Source of the DNA: Chondromyces crocatus
Lineage (GTDB): Bacteria > Myxococcota_A > Polyangia > Polyangiales > Polyangiaceae
Assembly: GCF_001189295.1 (NCBI RefSeq)
Contig: NZ_CP012159.1
Span: 2,618,001-2,682,000, forward strand
Length of the DNA stretch: 64,000 nt
Direction of reading: 5' to 3'
A program made the position numbers and the translations under genes. The notes under the pieces are model-generated. The model was not told the origin of the DNA, searched no databases, and was given only the letters and a program-made list of their open reading frames with translations. Shown here piece by piece: positions 20,521-28,621 of the stretch (position 1 is the stretch's first letter; every line of letters starts with the position of its first letter).

Positions 20521-20753
20521 GTCGACACCCCCGCCGACAGCGCCGCCACCACCGTGCGAAGCAGCTCGGCGTCGAACGTCGTCGTGACCCGGATCCGCGC
20601 TGCGCCCACCTCGACGACGAGCTCACGGTCTCGTGCTGGCGCCGCGACCACCAGCCGAACCAGCCCCGGCGCTCCGCTCCACGTCCCTTCGGCCGCCGCC
20701 CAATTCCGCAGAGACGTCTCGGTGTACCCGCGTCTCGCCGCGTAGCGCGTCAT
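20517..20753 (-). pseudogene. tnpA: IS66 TnpA, 5' truncated
   Basis: The remaining ~79 residues (MTRYAARRGYTETSLRNWAA, then VRLVVAAPARDRELVVEV and the C-terminal LLRTVVAALSAG) match the helix-turn-helix and C-terminal part of IS66 TnpA. The usual N-terminal helix and start are missing. The frame continues into IS1380 antisense sequence up to 20876, which is not genuine. Truncated at the same junction that removes the IS66 left end. Confidence 0.7.
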
Positions 20754-21831
20754 GCTTTCCCCGCTCGCCGACCCGCTGTTCGTCCACCTCTGTGGCGGCG
20801 TGCTTCCGTGCCTGGAGACGGTGTACACCGACCTCCGTCGCTTCGATGACACCTGCAACGCTCGACTCGAAGCCATGGTAGCTCAGCACGGCCTCGCCGA
20901 GTTGACGCGGCCTCGCGTGGTGCATCTGGACATCGACACCACGGTGATGCCGCTGTTCGGTGACCACGAAGGTGCGTTGCTTGGCCCGAATCCGCATTAC
21001 CGGGGTCGACCGAGCTATCACCCGATCCTGGCGCGCATCGCCGAGACCGACACCTGTGTCGGAGCGCAACTGCGTCCGGGCAACACCGGCTTTGGCAGCG
21101 CAGAAGCGCCGCTGATCGCGGCATGGATCGATAGGACCCGCGCTCACGTAGGGCCGGACTGCTTGATGTACGTGCGCATCGACAGCGCCGGCGACTGCAC
21201 CGAGGTGATGGACACCATCGCGCAACACGGCGCCTTCTTTCTCACCAAGGCGCGCATGGGTCCTGCGCTCTGCGGCGTGGTGGCAGTCGCCGAGGGCTGG
21301 GAGACCTTCGACTGGGATGCCGACAAGCGCCCGTTGCGCCAGACGGCCGTCATTGATTTCGCGCGAGACGACTGGCGCGAGCGACAGCTCGCCGTGCGCG
21401 TCGTGGCGATCCGTGTTCATGAGCGGGAGTGTGGCAAGCAGCTCTTTCTCTGGGATGACAACGAGTTCACCGTGCAAGTCTTCCTGACCAACGACATGGT
21501 CAGCTCGCCAGAGGACCTCGCCCAGAAGTACAACGACCGGGCTGGCATCGAGCCGTTGATCGCGGAGTTCAAGTCGGCCTGGGGCATCGGCAAGGCGCCC
21601 AGCGAGCGGTTCGAGGCCAACCAGGCGTCGCTGTTGCTCAAGCTGCTCGCGCACAGCCTGCTGCGCCGCAACGTCACTAAGCAGTTCGCGCATCTGCCCG
21701 AGCTGCGCTCCTGGCGAGCGCCCTGGTTGCAGCGCATCTTGCTCCGCATTCCTGGTCGGCTCATTCGCTCCGGCCGAAGCGTGATCGTGCGCTTGCCACC
21801 TCGGCCCGCGTTCATGCCGCTGCTGAACTGA
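20752..21831 (+). pseudogene. IS1380-family transposase, 5' truncated
   Basis: The 359-residue frame begins inside the family's conserved block (ADPLFVHLCGGVLP) and lacks roughly the first 80-100 residues, which would carry the start. The rest is intact: VHLDIDTTVMPLFGDHEGA (first catalytic Asp), GRPSYHPILARIAETDT, the second-Asp region VRIDSAGDCTEVMD, and YNDRAGIEPLIAEFKSAWGIGK with the catalytic Glu. The ATG at 20752 is fortuitous, lying at the junction with IS66. The element's right end was not located in the 329 bp that follow. Confidence 0.8.
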
Positions 21832-22018
21832 GCGTCATGCCAGCTTCGTGCGTGGTGGGCGTAAGGGGGCGGTGTCTGTCGCGCTCGGCTCGATGGGTTA
21901 TCCGTCATGCAAGGGTCGGGGTTTTCACCAGGTGCCAGCAGGCGCTGCCGCTCGCTATCGCTGTCGCCTAAAATCGACGTTGAGTTCTCTCCCGGCTGCT
22001 GAGATCGAGGTGAACCAC

Positions 22019-22042
22019 GGTGAGCCCAACTTAGGGCTCACC
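22019..22042. terminator. Perfect 9-bp hairpin downstream of IS1380 remnant
   Basis: GGTGAGCCC and GGGCTCACC with a 6-nt AACTTA loop form a perfect stem-loop. There is no T-run, so termination is only possible. It overlaps the first copy of a 42-bp dispersed repeat. The remainder of the 21832-22160 gap holds no gene. Confidence 0.4.
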
Positions 22043-22071
22043 CGGGCAATGTCACCGGTCGTCTGAATCAG
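22030..22071. repeat. 42-bp dispersed repeat, copy 1
   Basis: This 42-bp segment (starting CTTAGGGCTCACCCGGGC, ending CTGAATCAG) recurs in the same orientation at 25072-25113 with 35 of 42 bases identical. The two copies flank the Sel1 lipoprotein gene and the IS701 insertion. Confidence 0.7.
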
Positions 22072-22160
22072 AGCTGCTCGTTCCGCTTCCCTCAGCCCCT
22101 CGGCCCTACGCTGGAGTCAGACTTCTGGAACGGGAACTAGAGTAGAATACGTCTCTCCCT

Positions 22161-23621
22161 ATGTATTCGAAAACGAGCTTGGCTTCACTCATTGCTCTGA
22201 GCGCCCTCGGAACCTCCTCCGCGTGCGGCGGAGGCAACGTCGCTTCTGAGCTTGCGAGTTATCCTAAGTACCCGAACAAAGAGCCCAAATGCGGTACTAC
22301 AAAACTCCAGGCGCGCCCGTTGATCGCAGAGTGGCCCTCCTCGGATCGCGCCGCGCTCGAAGGACGCATCAAACAGGGCCTCGTTCCGGTCCGCTACGTT
22401 GGATGCGACATGGAAGTCCTCACCACGTGCAAGGTGCCGGCGGAATATTCGTATACCGGTATCACCCCTAAGAACGACCTCGTGGTCATTCACAATGCCG
22501 ACGAACTCTACGCGAACATCCCAGTCTACGCTGCCAAGTTTGAAGGCCAGCTCAAAAAGGCTGGCTCGCTCGAAATTGCCATGACTATCATCGGTCGCTA
22601 CGAATCAAACCGACCGAAGATCAGCGCAGACGAACTCCAGGGCGAGTGCGCTGACACCACTCACGTCATCACCGCCCTCACTGTGGGCGCGTTCCGGTTC
22701 TCTGCGGGCGCCAGTGCTGCGGTGGGGGCCGGCGCGGGCGTGAGTGTGGGCGGCCTAGGCTTGGGTGGCAAGAGCGCATCGAACAACGAGACCCTGAACA
22801 CCGACGGCGATAGCAAGGCATGCGCGAAGGCTACCGCCGACGATAAGGCTCCGCCGTACGGCTGTGGCGCCCTGCTTCGGGTGGAACTTGTCCCCCTCGG
22901 CGAGGCGCGTCAGAAGGCGCCCACCTGCCCAAGCGGTACAAAGTGGGACGGCTCTCAGTGCCTTGCGACTGTGACCACGGCAAGCGCTGCCTGCGTGGGC
23001 GGAACCATTCTTGAGGCCGGCAAGGGCTGCGTCCCTCCGGTCTCTGGCCAGAACTTCCGCTCGGCCTTGCCTGTGGAGGCCAAGTCTGTATTCACCGGCC
23101 TGTGCCTTGACGCCGCGGCCTGCGCCGAAGCGTGCGACAGAGGCCAGCCGTCCGCCTGTTCCTCTGCCGGCCCTATGTACGAATGGGGCGTGGGGGTTTT
23201 CCAGGATGTGAACCGCGCAGTGGACCTCTACTCTAAGGCGTGCAGAGGAGGGGAGTGGGGGGCGTGCGCGCGACTCGGCGAACTCTCCTTCTATGGTCTA
23301 AGTGGTGTGCCTAAGGACGCCGGGTTGGCGGTGACGTTTTTTCGGCTTGCGTGTGATCGGGGGGATCCCTCGGGCTGCGTGGGCCTAGGAACGGCATCCA
23401 CGCTCGGTACGGGCATCGACCGGGACTCTGCGGCGGCGGCCCAGTACTTCGAGAGGGCATGCAACACGAAGACGACGCTCGGCTGCGTCGGTCTCGGCAT
23501 GCTCTATATGTACGGGGACGGTGTACCTAAGGATGCCGCGCGAGCGGAATCACTTTTCAAGCAGGCTTGTGATGCGGGTTTTCGTCCCGCCTGTCAGCTT
23601 CAGAAGGAGACGGCGCCCTAA
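22161..23621 (+). CDS. Lipoprotein with C-terminal Sel1-like repeats
   Basis: A 486-residue predicted lipoprotein (signal MYSKTSLASLIALSALGTSSACGG, lipobox TSSAC, Cys about 22). A central domain of about 200 residues, unrecognised, includes a Gly/Ala-rich stretch AGASAAVGAGAGVSVGGLGLGG (about 175-205). After a Cys-containing linker (CPSGTKWDGSQC), four Cys-bearing Sel1/TPR-like repeats occupy about 325-480 (AVDLYSKACRGGEWGACARLGEL, FFRLACDRGDPSGCVGLG, YFERACNTKTTLGCVGLG, LFKQACDAGFRPAC). Cys-type Sel1 repeats are typical of secreted scaffold proteins. Codon use is less G/C-biased than neighbours and it sits among mobile elements, suggesting acquisition by transfer. IS701 inserted at its stop codon without changing the protein. 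Confidence 0.85.
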   Translation: MYSKTSLASLIALSALGTSSACGGGNVASELASYPKYPNKEPKCGTTKLQARPLIAEWPSSDRAALEGRIKQGLVPVRYVGCDMEVLTTCKVPAEYSYTGITPKNDLVVIHNADELYANIPVYAAKFEGQLKKAGSLEIAMTIIGRYESNRPKISADELQGECADTTHVITALTVGAFRFSAGASAAVGAGAGVSVGGLGLGGKSASNNETLNTDGDSKACAKATADDKAPPYGCGALLRVELVPLGEARQKAPTCPSGTKWDGSQCLATVTTASAACVGGTILEAGKGCVPPVSGQNFRSALPVEAKSVFTGLCLDAAACAEACDRGQPSACSSAGPMYEWGVGVFQDVNRAVDLYSKACRGGEWGACARLGELSFYGLSGVPKDAGLAVTFFRLACDRGDPSGCVGLGTASTLGTGIDRDSAAAAQYFERACNTKTTLGCVGLGMLYMYGDGVPKDAARAESLFKQACDAGFRPACQLQKETAP

Positions 23622-23623
23622 TA

Positions 23624-25060
23624 TTACAGTTGTACCTACGCAGACCGTGCTCCTCGGCGTCGATAATGGCAGCGGCGGGCTATCGCTTGATGGTGGCGGC
23701 GCCACCACGACCATCGCAGCACGGCGTCTGGTTCAGGAGGCGCGTTCCAATGGAGCCACCAGAGCAGACGTCGGACCTCGGGGACCGTCAACGGGAGCAG
23801 CGGAGCGTCGTGAGCGTGTGAAGCGGACTTTTTTCTTCTCGGCGCTTCGGCGTCTGCAGCGGCTCGCGGGACCGTCAGGTAAGGCATGGGCCCAAAGCGC
23901 CAAGGTGACGTGGCGATACCATCCGGTCCAACTGCGCACTTCGTAGTGATCGAGACCGACATCGCCTTTGGCGCTTTCAAAGCTCTCCTCGATGGTCCAA
24001 CGGCTGCCGGCCGCACAGGCGAGCGCTCTGAGTAGGATTGGGGCGATTGCTCCTACCACGTAGTAAGTAACATCCGACGGATCCGTGACGCTGCGACGGA
24101 ACAGGATGCCGCATTGCCAAGACTTGGGCTCCGGCCCTTCACAACAAGCGTACGCCCAGTCGTACCATCGTGGTTCCTTGGAACCATTGCCAGCGCTGAG
24201 ACGGTGCCATTCCTTGGCAGGAATTTGGTCAACCAGCTCGCTGAGCTTGAGCCGTCGAAAGTCCCTCCAGATGCGATGCTGACTGGACACTGCAAGCACG
24301 TACGGTTGCCGGCGCTCTTCCAGCCACCGTCGTACCTTGCTGTCTTGACCGTAGACCTCGTCTCCGACGACCCAGGCAGCGGTTACCCCAGCGTCCAGCG
24401 CTCGTTTGAGCATCTGCAAGGCCAGTTGCGGCTTGGTCGCGAAGGTCGCATCCGCAGGGATCCCGGCGCGCTCGCATCGACCGCGGTCGTCGAGCCACGA
24501 CGCAGGTAGATACAGAGCGCGATTGATGAAGGTATGACCGTGCGGTGTGGCGTAAGCGAGGAAGACACCAACCTGGGAGTTTTCGATACGCCCCGCCATA
24601 CCGCTGTACTGGCGTTGTACGCCCGCCGAGTGCGTGCCCTTCTTGAGGAATCCCGTCTCGTCGATCACAAGCATACCGCTTGGATCGCCGAGATGATCGA
24701 CGACATAGCCACGTAGATCGTCTCGGACCGCATCCGCATCCCAACGCGCTCGACCCAGCAGGTGCTGCAATGCATAGGGTATCTGGTCGCCGACGACCTC
24801 CGCGAGCTGCCAGCCATTCTTTCTGTCCACCGGGCTGAGCAAGCCTTTGAGGTAAGCACCAGTGTGCGTCCGCACATCAGAACGCGAGAAATGTACGCCC
24901 ACGCGCTCGAGCAGCTGTGACCAAGCGCCGTCCCAGACCGTGGTCAAGGCCGTCTGTACGTGCAGTAGGGTGGCGTCCGGGCAACCCCGCGTGTCATTCG
25001 ATGCCTTCGAGGGATGGGTGATCATGCATGATTACCGCCAAGAGCCAACTGCAACTGTAG
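23624..25060 (-). mobile_element. IS701-family insertion sequence with 5-bp target duplication
   Basis: Ends are imperfect inverted repeats: left TTACAGTTG at 23624, right CAACTGTAG ending at 25060 (reverse CTACAGTTG). The 5-bp TAATA occurs on both sides (23619-23623 and 25061-25065) and is the target duplication. The left copy contains the stop codon of the Sel1 lipoprotein gene. Element length is 1437 bp with one transposase gene on the minus strand. Confidence 0.8.
23636..25025 (-). pseudogene. IS701-family transposase with a frameshift
   Basis: From 25025 the frame gives about 381 residues of IS701 transposase (DVRTHTGAYLKGLLSPVDRKNG, LVIDETGFLKKGTHSAGVQRQ, QVGVFLAYATPHGH, WRDFRRLKLSE, WTIEESFESAKGDVGLDHYEV). 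The expected continuation AHAYLTVPRAAA is split: after WAHA the sequence GCCTTACCTG carries one extra base (about 23880-23884). The true C-terminus (LPLTVPEVRRLLWWL, VLRWSWWRRHHQAIARRCHYRRR) continues in another frame to 23636. The catalytic core is before the shift, but the C-terminal ~80 residues are lost, so activity is doubtful unless the base is a sequencing error. Confidence 0.8.
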
Positions 25061-25071
25061 TAATAGGCACT

Positions 25072-25113
25072 CTTAAGGCTCACCCGGGCGACGTCACTGG
25101 CAGCCTGAATCAG
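25072..25113. repeat. 42-bp dispersed repeat, copy 2
   Basis: Second copy of the repeat at 22030-22071, same orientation, 7 differences. Its right end overlaps the stop codon of the anti-sigma gene; its left end is 7 bp from the IS701 target duplication. Confidence 0.7.
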
Positions 25114-26141
25114 TACCGGAACGTCTGTGAGAGTGCGGGAGAGTTCCCCGAGAAAGGCGCAATGCGGGCAGAGCGGAACAGCTTCATGAGGCACTCTCCT
25201 GACTCACTGGCGCTGTCGGGAGGAATATCGAGTGAAATGCTCAGGATGCTGCCCGTTCGAGCAAAGGTCACGTACACTGTTCCGGTACGTTTTGCACTTC
25301 CCCTGCCGCAAGAAGCTGTTTTCGCTGCGAGCGTGCGGAGGACATCTTGTGCAGAAATCGAATCGAAAGAACGATAACCTTCCTCGGAGCCCAAGCGGTC
25401 GAAGATCGAGTGCGGTGCCGCCGATGAGCCAGTAGCATTTGCCTCGGTGCCTTCTTTCGAGCTTGGGACTTTCTTGGGGATGCGTGAACCGAAGCCATGG
25501 CTCGCCATCGGTTTCGAGGTGAAGGCGCCAGTATCTTGTTTTGGTATGGTCTCCGCTGTGGCTGGAGCCTGGGTCGCAATGAATTCCAATGGATCCTCCT
25601 GGTCGATGGACGTCGACGTGGCGGACGATGTTTCCTGGTGCTGAATCTCCTTGGCGGCGTGGTGTTCCACAGCGGCATAGAGCAACCCCAGCGACAGAAC
25701 TGCTACGCTTCCCTGGACGAGTCGCTGTGCGGTCAGAGCGCGTCGAGCCTGCGTCGCCTTCGCGATGGCGCTCCCGGAGGCGAAGGCGTCGGTTCTGGAC
25801 GCACCCTCTGTTCCATTCGTGGGTTGTGCATCTCCATTCGTGGGTTGTGCATCTCCATTCGTGGGTTGTGCATCTCCATTCGTGGGTTGTGCATCGACCG
25901 ACTTGGTCTCCAGACGATCGATCTCCTGGATGACCCGCCCCTGCCATCCCGCCATTGGTCGGACCTCCTGGACATTGGCCGCCAGCAGGGACACGAGCCG
26001 GTCATGATTTTCGCTTGCTCGCTGGCACGACGAGCACGCGTGCAGGTGCGCGCGCAGGTAGTCGAGGAGTGGTTGCGGCAGCTCCCGCTGCACCAAACCC
26101 TCCTTATCGAACAGGTCGCAGCCACAGTCCTCGCGGCTCAT
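25110..26141 (-). CDS. Membrane anti-sigma factor with ZAS zinc-finger and TonB/AgmX-like C-terminus
   Basis: A 343-residue protein coupled to the upstream sigma gene by an ATGA overlap (26138-26141). N-terminal cytoplasmic domain carries the ZAS zinc motif HLHACSSC (HxxxCxxC, about 44-51). A 4 x 7-residue repeat DAQPTNG (about 83-110) precedes a membrane segment LVQGSVAVLSLGLLYAAV (about 140-158). The periplasmic part ends in a domain resembling myxobacterial TonB-like C-termini: GTVYVTFARTGSILSI, a Cys, then LFRSARIAPFSG and FRY at the end. It probably holds the sigma factor until an envelope signal. Start MSREDCGCD at 26141 was chosen for the overlap. The 42-bp repeat overlaps the stop codon. 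Confidence 0.82.
   Translation of the reverse strand: MSREDCGCDLFDKEGLVQRELPQPLLDYLRAHLHACSSCQRASENHDRLVSLLAANVQEVRPMAGWQGRVIQEIDRLETKSVDAQPTNGDAQPTNGDAQPTNGDAQPTNGTEGASRTDAFASGSAIAKATQARRALTAQRLVQGSVAVLSLGLLYAAVEHHAAKEIQHQETSSATSTSIDQEDPLEFIATQAPATAETIPKQDTGAFTSKPMASHGFGSRIPKKVPSSKEGTEANATGSSAAPHSIFDRLGSEEGYRSFDSISAQDVLRTLAAKTASCGRGSAKRTGTVYVTFARTGSILSISLDIPPDSASESGECLMKLFRSARIAPFSGNSPALSQTFRY
25813..25896. repeat. 4 x 21-bp in-frame tandem repeat inside the anti-sigma gene
   Basis: Four consecutive 21-bp units (CCATTCGTGGGTTGTGCATCT), identical apart from the last base of the last unit, encode DAQPTNG x 4 on the minus strand. Near-perfect identity suggests recent slippage and possible length variation between strains. 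Confidence 0.9.
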
Positions 26142-26758
26142 CGCAGGACCCCTTTGCCTTCGAGGCACTTCCTCAAGACGGGCATCGACCGGGCGACCCG
26201 CATCTTCAACGTCGCCGAGCGCTCGCCACAGATCCGGCTCATCTCCTCGTAGGAAAAGCCCTCCTGGAAGCGGAGGATGACGGCCATCCGAACCGGATAG
26301 CTCAGCTCATCAAGGCACTCCGCAAGTTTCGCCGTGGCGAAGTCACGCATGATGCATTCCTCGGCTGAAGGTCGCTCGTCGGCCTCCTCCGGAACGTACC
26401 CCTGTGTTCTGAACCGTTTGTCATGACGACGATTCGTTTTGAGCGCATCCAGGCAACGGTTGTGCGCGATCGCATAGAGCCAGGCGCGAAATGTCGTCCC
26501 CTCGAACGACTCCAGTCCCTGGTACGCCTGCAAGAATACCGTCTGGTGTACGTCGTCCGCCAGGGGCCTGCTGCCCATGATGCTGTAGCAGTAGCGGTAA
26601 AGCTGAACTCCATACGCGGCCATGAGGGTGTCGAGCGCGAGCTTTCGCTCGCCGCGCTGTAATGCTTCCAGCGCCCTGACATCGTGAGCATCGGCCGGTG
26701 CGGTCACTGGAGCGTTTGCCCTGATCGGATGGGTTGGATTGCTTCGCACGTGCACCAT
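26138..26758 (-). CDS. ECF-type RNA polymerase sigma factor
   Basis: A 206-residue group IV (extracytoplasmic function) sigma factor. Region 2 covers about 45-112 (AAYGVQLYRYCYSIMGSRPLADD, VFLQAYQGLESFEG, FRAWLYAIAHNRCLDALK) and region 4 about 145-200 (LAECLDELSYPVRMAVILRF, FSYEEMSRICGERSATLKMRVARS). No region 3, as expected. It is transcribed first in a coupled pair with its putative anti-sigma factor, and divergently from a vWA lipoprotein gene; the shared 246-bp spacer is the natural place for an autoregulated promoter. The ATG at 26758 may be preceded by a shorter true start, since the first ~25 residues are not conserved-looking. Confidence 0.92.
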   Translation of the reverse strand: MVHVRSNPTHPIRANAPVTAPADAHDVRALEALQRGERKLALDTLMAAYGVQLYRYCYSIMGSRPLADDVHQTVFLQAYQGLESFEGTTFRAWLYAIAHNRCLDALKTNRRHDKRFRTQGYVPEEADERPSAEECIMRDFATAKLAECLDELSYPVRMAVILRFQEGFSYEEMSRICGERSATLKMRVARSMPVLRKCLEGKGVLR

Positions 26759-27004
26759 TGGCCATTCTGGAGCGACGCTGCAGCCTCGAGGTAACAGCGG
26801 GCCGTACGATTGTTGCTAACCCTTTGAAACCCATCGACTAAATTCTTCTCTTCACTTCCCCTGTTCTCCTCGAAGGCGATGAGCGCTCGATGCGTGTGAG
26901 CCTGGCTAGCTGCTTGCCGTGCTGGCGAGTCGTGGCTGGGTTCATGGTTTCTTTTCTTGCAACTCAGGGCTCATTTGCATCGAACGTTGTTCAAGGAGTA
27001 CCGC

Positions 27005-27874
27005 ATGCGGGGGACTGCAGTCTTCTTTTTCAGTGGTCTGATCGCGCTGGTCTGTGGATGCGTCGTGAACGCAGACGACGGCATCATTGGTGACGACGGC
27101 GTCGAGAGCGAGGTGCTCGAGGTCGCGCAACCCGTCACGGCCCTCAAGGGAATCATTCTCATCGATCGGACCGGCTCCATGCTGACGACTCGCAGCACGG
27201 GTCGCAGCCGGTGTCGTGACGCGAGAACCATGGCGCAGACGAAGGTCACCGAGTTTTTCTCGAAGTACGACGGTGGTGGACTGGCCATCTGGACGTTCAA
27301 TGGCGCGGGGGTGACGAAGCTGACCAACGGTTACGTGGGCGCGGCAGAAGCGTCGGCAGCCATCGACGCGCTCTCTCCAGATGGGTGTACTGGAGGTACG
27401 CCACTCGCGGATGCCATCTGCGCTGCGGCTGATGAACTGAATGACCTGAAAGGCCCACCCACGACCCCGAACCTCCTGACCATCCTGACCGATGGCGCGG
27501 ACAACATGAGCACGGGCCCGTGCAGAGGGGTCGCTTCGGGGGGGATCTCGAATCCGCTTTCGTGGCAGTTCAAGGCGCGCAGCAGAATCAGTCCGTACTT
27601 CCCCCACGTTCAGGTCAATGCGCAGTTCTGGACTGGCAATCAGTTTATCAACCTGAGGTCCCCGACCGGCCCCTCGGTGCCGCAGGCGTCGTCCTCGCTG
27701 CTGCCGATGGCGCCCCCCACCTGCACGACGCTGGAGCAGTGCGAGAGCGAGTTCTTCCTCGCGCTCACCTCCGATACGGGTGGCACCTACGACAGGGTGC
27801 AGGACAACAACGTGGCGTTCCCCTGCAGCTATGGAGCGTGCCCGACGCCTCAGTTCGAGACCATCGACTGGTAG
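27005..27874 (+). CDS. vWA-domain lipoprotein
   Basis: A 289-residue secreted lipoprotein (signal MRGTAVFFFSGLIALVCGC, lipobox VCGC). One von Willebrand factor A domain fills most of the chain. The MIDAS metal site reads ILIDRTGSM near residue 50 (DxTxS in place of DxSxS), with Thr in GGTPLADAI about 122 and Asp in TILTDGADN about 150. The C-terminal part has paired Cys (CTTLEQC, CSYGAC). It probably mediates metal-dependent adhesion or scaffolding on the cell surface. It is divergent from the sigma/anti-sigma pair and could be a target. ATG at 27005 was chosen for the signal peptide. Confidence 0.82.
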   Translation: MRGTAVFFFSGLIALVCGCVVNADDGIIGDDGVESEVLEVAQPVTALKGIILIDRTGSMLTTRSTGRSRCRDARTMAQTKVTEFFSKYDGGGLAIWTFNGAGVTKLTNGYVGAAEASAAIDALSPDGCTGGTPLADAICAAADELNDLKGPPTTPNLLTILTDGADNMSTGPCRGVASGGISNPLSWQFKARSRISPYFPHVQVNAQFWTGNQFINLRSPTGPSVPQASSSLLPMAPPTCTTLEQCESEFFLALTSDTGGTYDRVQDNNVAFPCSYGACPTPQFETIDW

Positions 27875-28069
27875 CGCTCCCGCGTCGTCGCCCCTCCAGC
27901 TCCCCTGCTGACCACGAGCGCACCCGTCGCGCTTCCGAGGCTGGCGCGACGGCCTCGAGGAGCTGCTCCTGCACGCTCTCGTCGTCGCTGCTGAGCAGAA
28001 CGATCTCTCGGCGCCAGCGTGGACCGAGCGCATAGACCTCGGCTGTCGCGGTCGCGGGATGACCCCGAA

Positions 28070-28363
28070 GGCTCCGACCGCATCGACGCTCCACCGAGCA
28101 CCCCTCCCGGCGGATGCGACGCCATCGACCTGCCGACGCACCCTCCTCCCGGCGGAAACGCCCGCATCGACGCTCCACCAACCCACCCGCCCGAGGGCGC
28201 CTACCGTCCCGACGTTCCACCAAGCCCTCACCCCGAAGGCAGCGCCCCCATCGACATCCCACCACGCTCCCAACCCGAGGGCAGCGCCCGCACCGACGTT
28301 CCACCGCAGGCCCACCCCGAAGGCATCGCCCGCATCGACCCGTCTCCAACCCCCCAACCCGCG
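28070..28363. repeat. 42-bp degenerate minisatellite, seven units
   Basis: Seven imperfect 42-bp units are visible; read on the plus strand they give a 14-residue period G-xx-R-I-D-x-P-P-xxx-P-E. The array lies in the 747-bp gap between the vWA gene and the next gene. An open frame over it (28019-28423) has no ribosome-binding site or family resemblance, so I do not call it a gene. Confidence 0.7.
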
Positions 28364-28621
28364 AGATGCGCCCTCCTCGACACCTCGCCGCCCTCTCCAG
28401 CCCTCCTCCGCCCCCCCGCCTGACCTCCCGCCAGCCCCTCTCACCCACCTTCTCCCACCAAACGCGAAAATCCTTCCCCACCCCGAGAACAAACCTACGC
28501 GCCCCTCGTCGAACACGAGAACGCGGCGTGTCTGCGCCCGGTCCTCTCCTCCGCCTGGAGCCGCCCCGAGGGCGACCTCCTGGCTGGAGACCCCTCTCGA
28601 CGACCCACCCCGAGGAACGCC

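Larger units (their letters stand above)
18356..20755 (-). mobile_element. IS66-family element, left end truncated
   Basis: The element contains tnpC, tnpB and a shortened tnpA on the minus strand. The end beyond tnpC is probably at 18356, where ISKra4 coding stops and a GTAACCGCTGCACGG end-like sequence begins (IS66 ends usually start GTAA). The other end, before tnpA, lacks a matching inverted repeat and runs straight into an IS1380 remnant near 20755, so that side is deleted. No target duplication can be checked. Confidence 0.7.

Noticed and set aside
20517-20876. 119-residue TnpA starting at 20876
   Set aside because: The first ~40 residues are antisense IS1380 sequence; only the part from about 20753 matches IS66 TnpA.
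25813-25896. CRISPR-like array of four 21-bp repeats
   Set aside because: Units are contiguous with no spacers and encode an in-frame heptapeptide; no cas genes.
28019-28423. Pro-rich plus-strand gene over the 42-bp array
   Set aside because: Frame arises from repeat periodicity (multiple of three); no ribosome-binding site, no signal, no domain.
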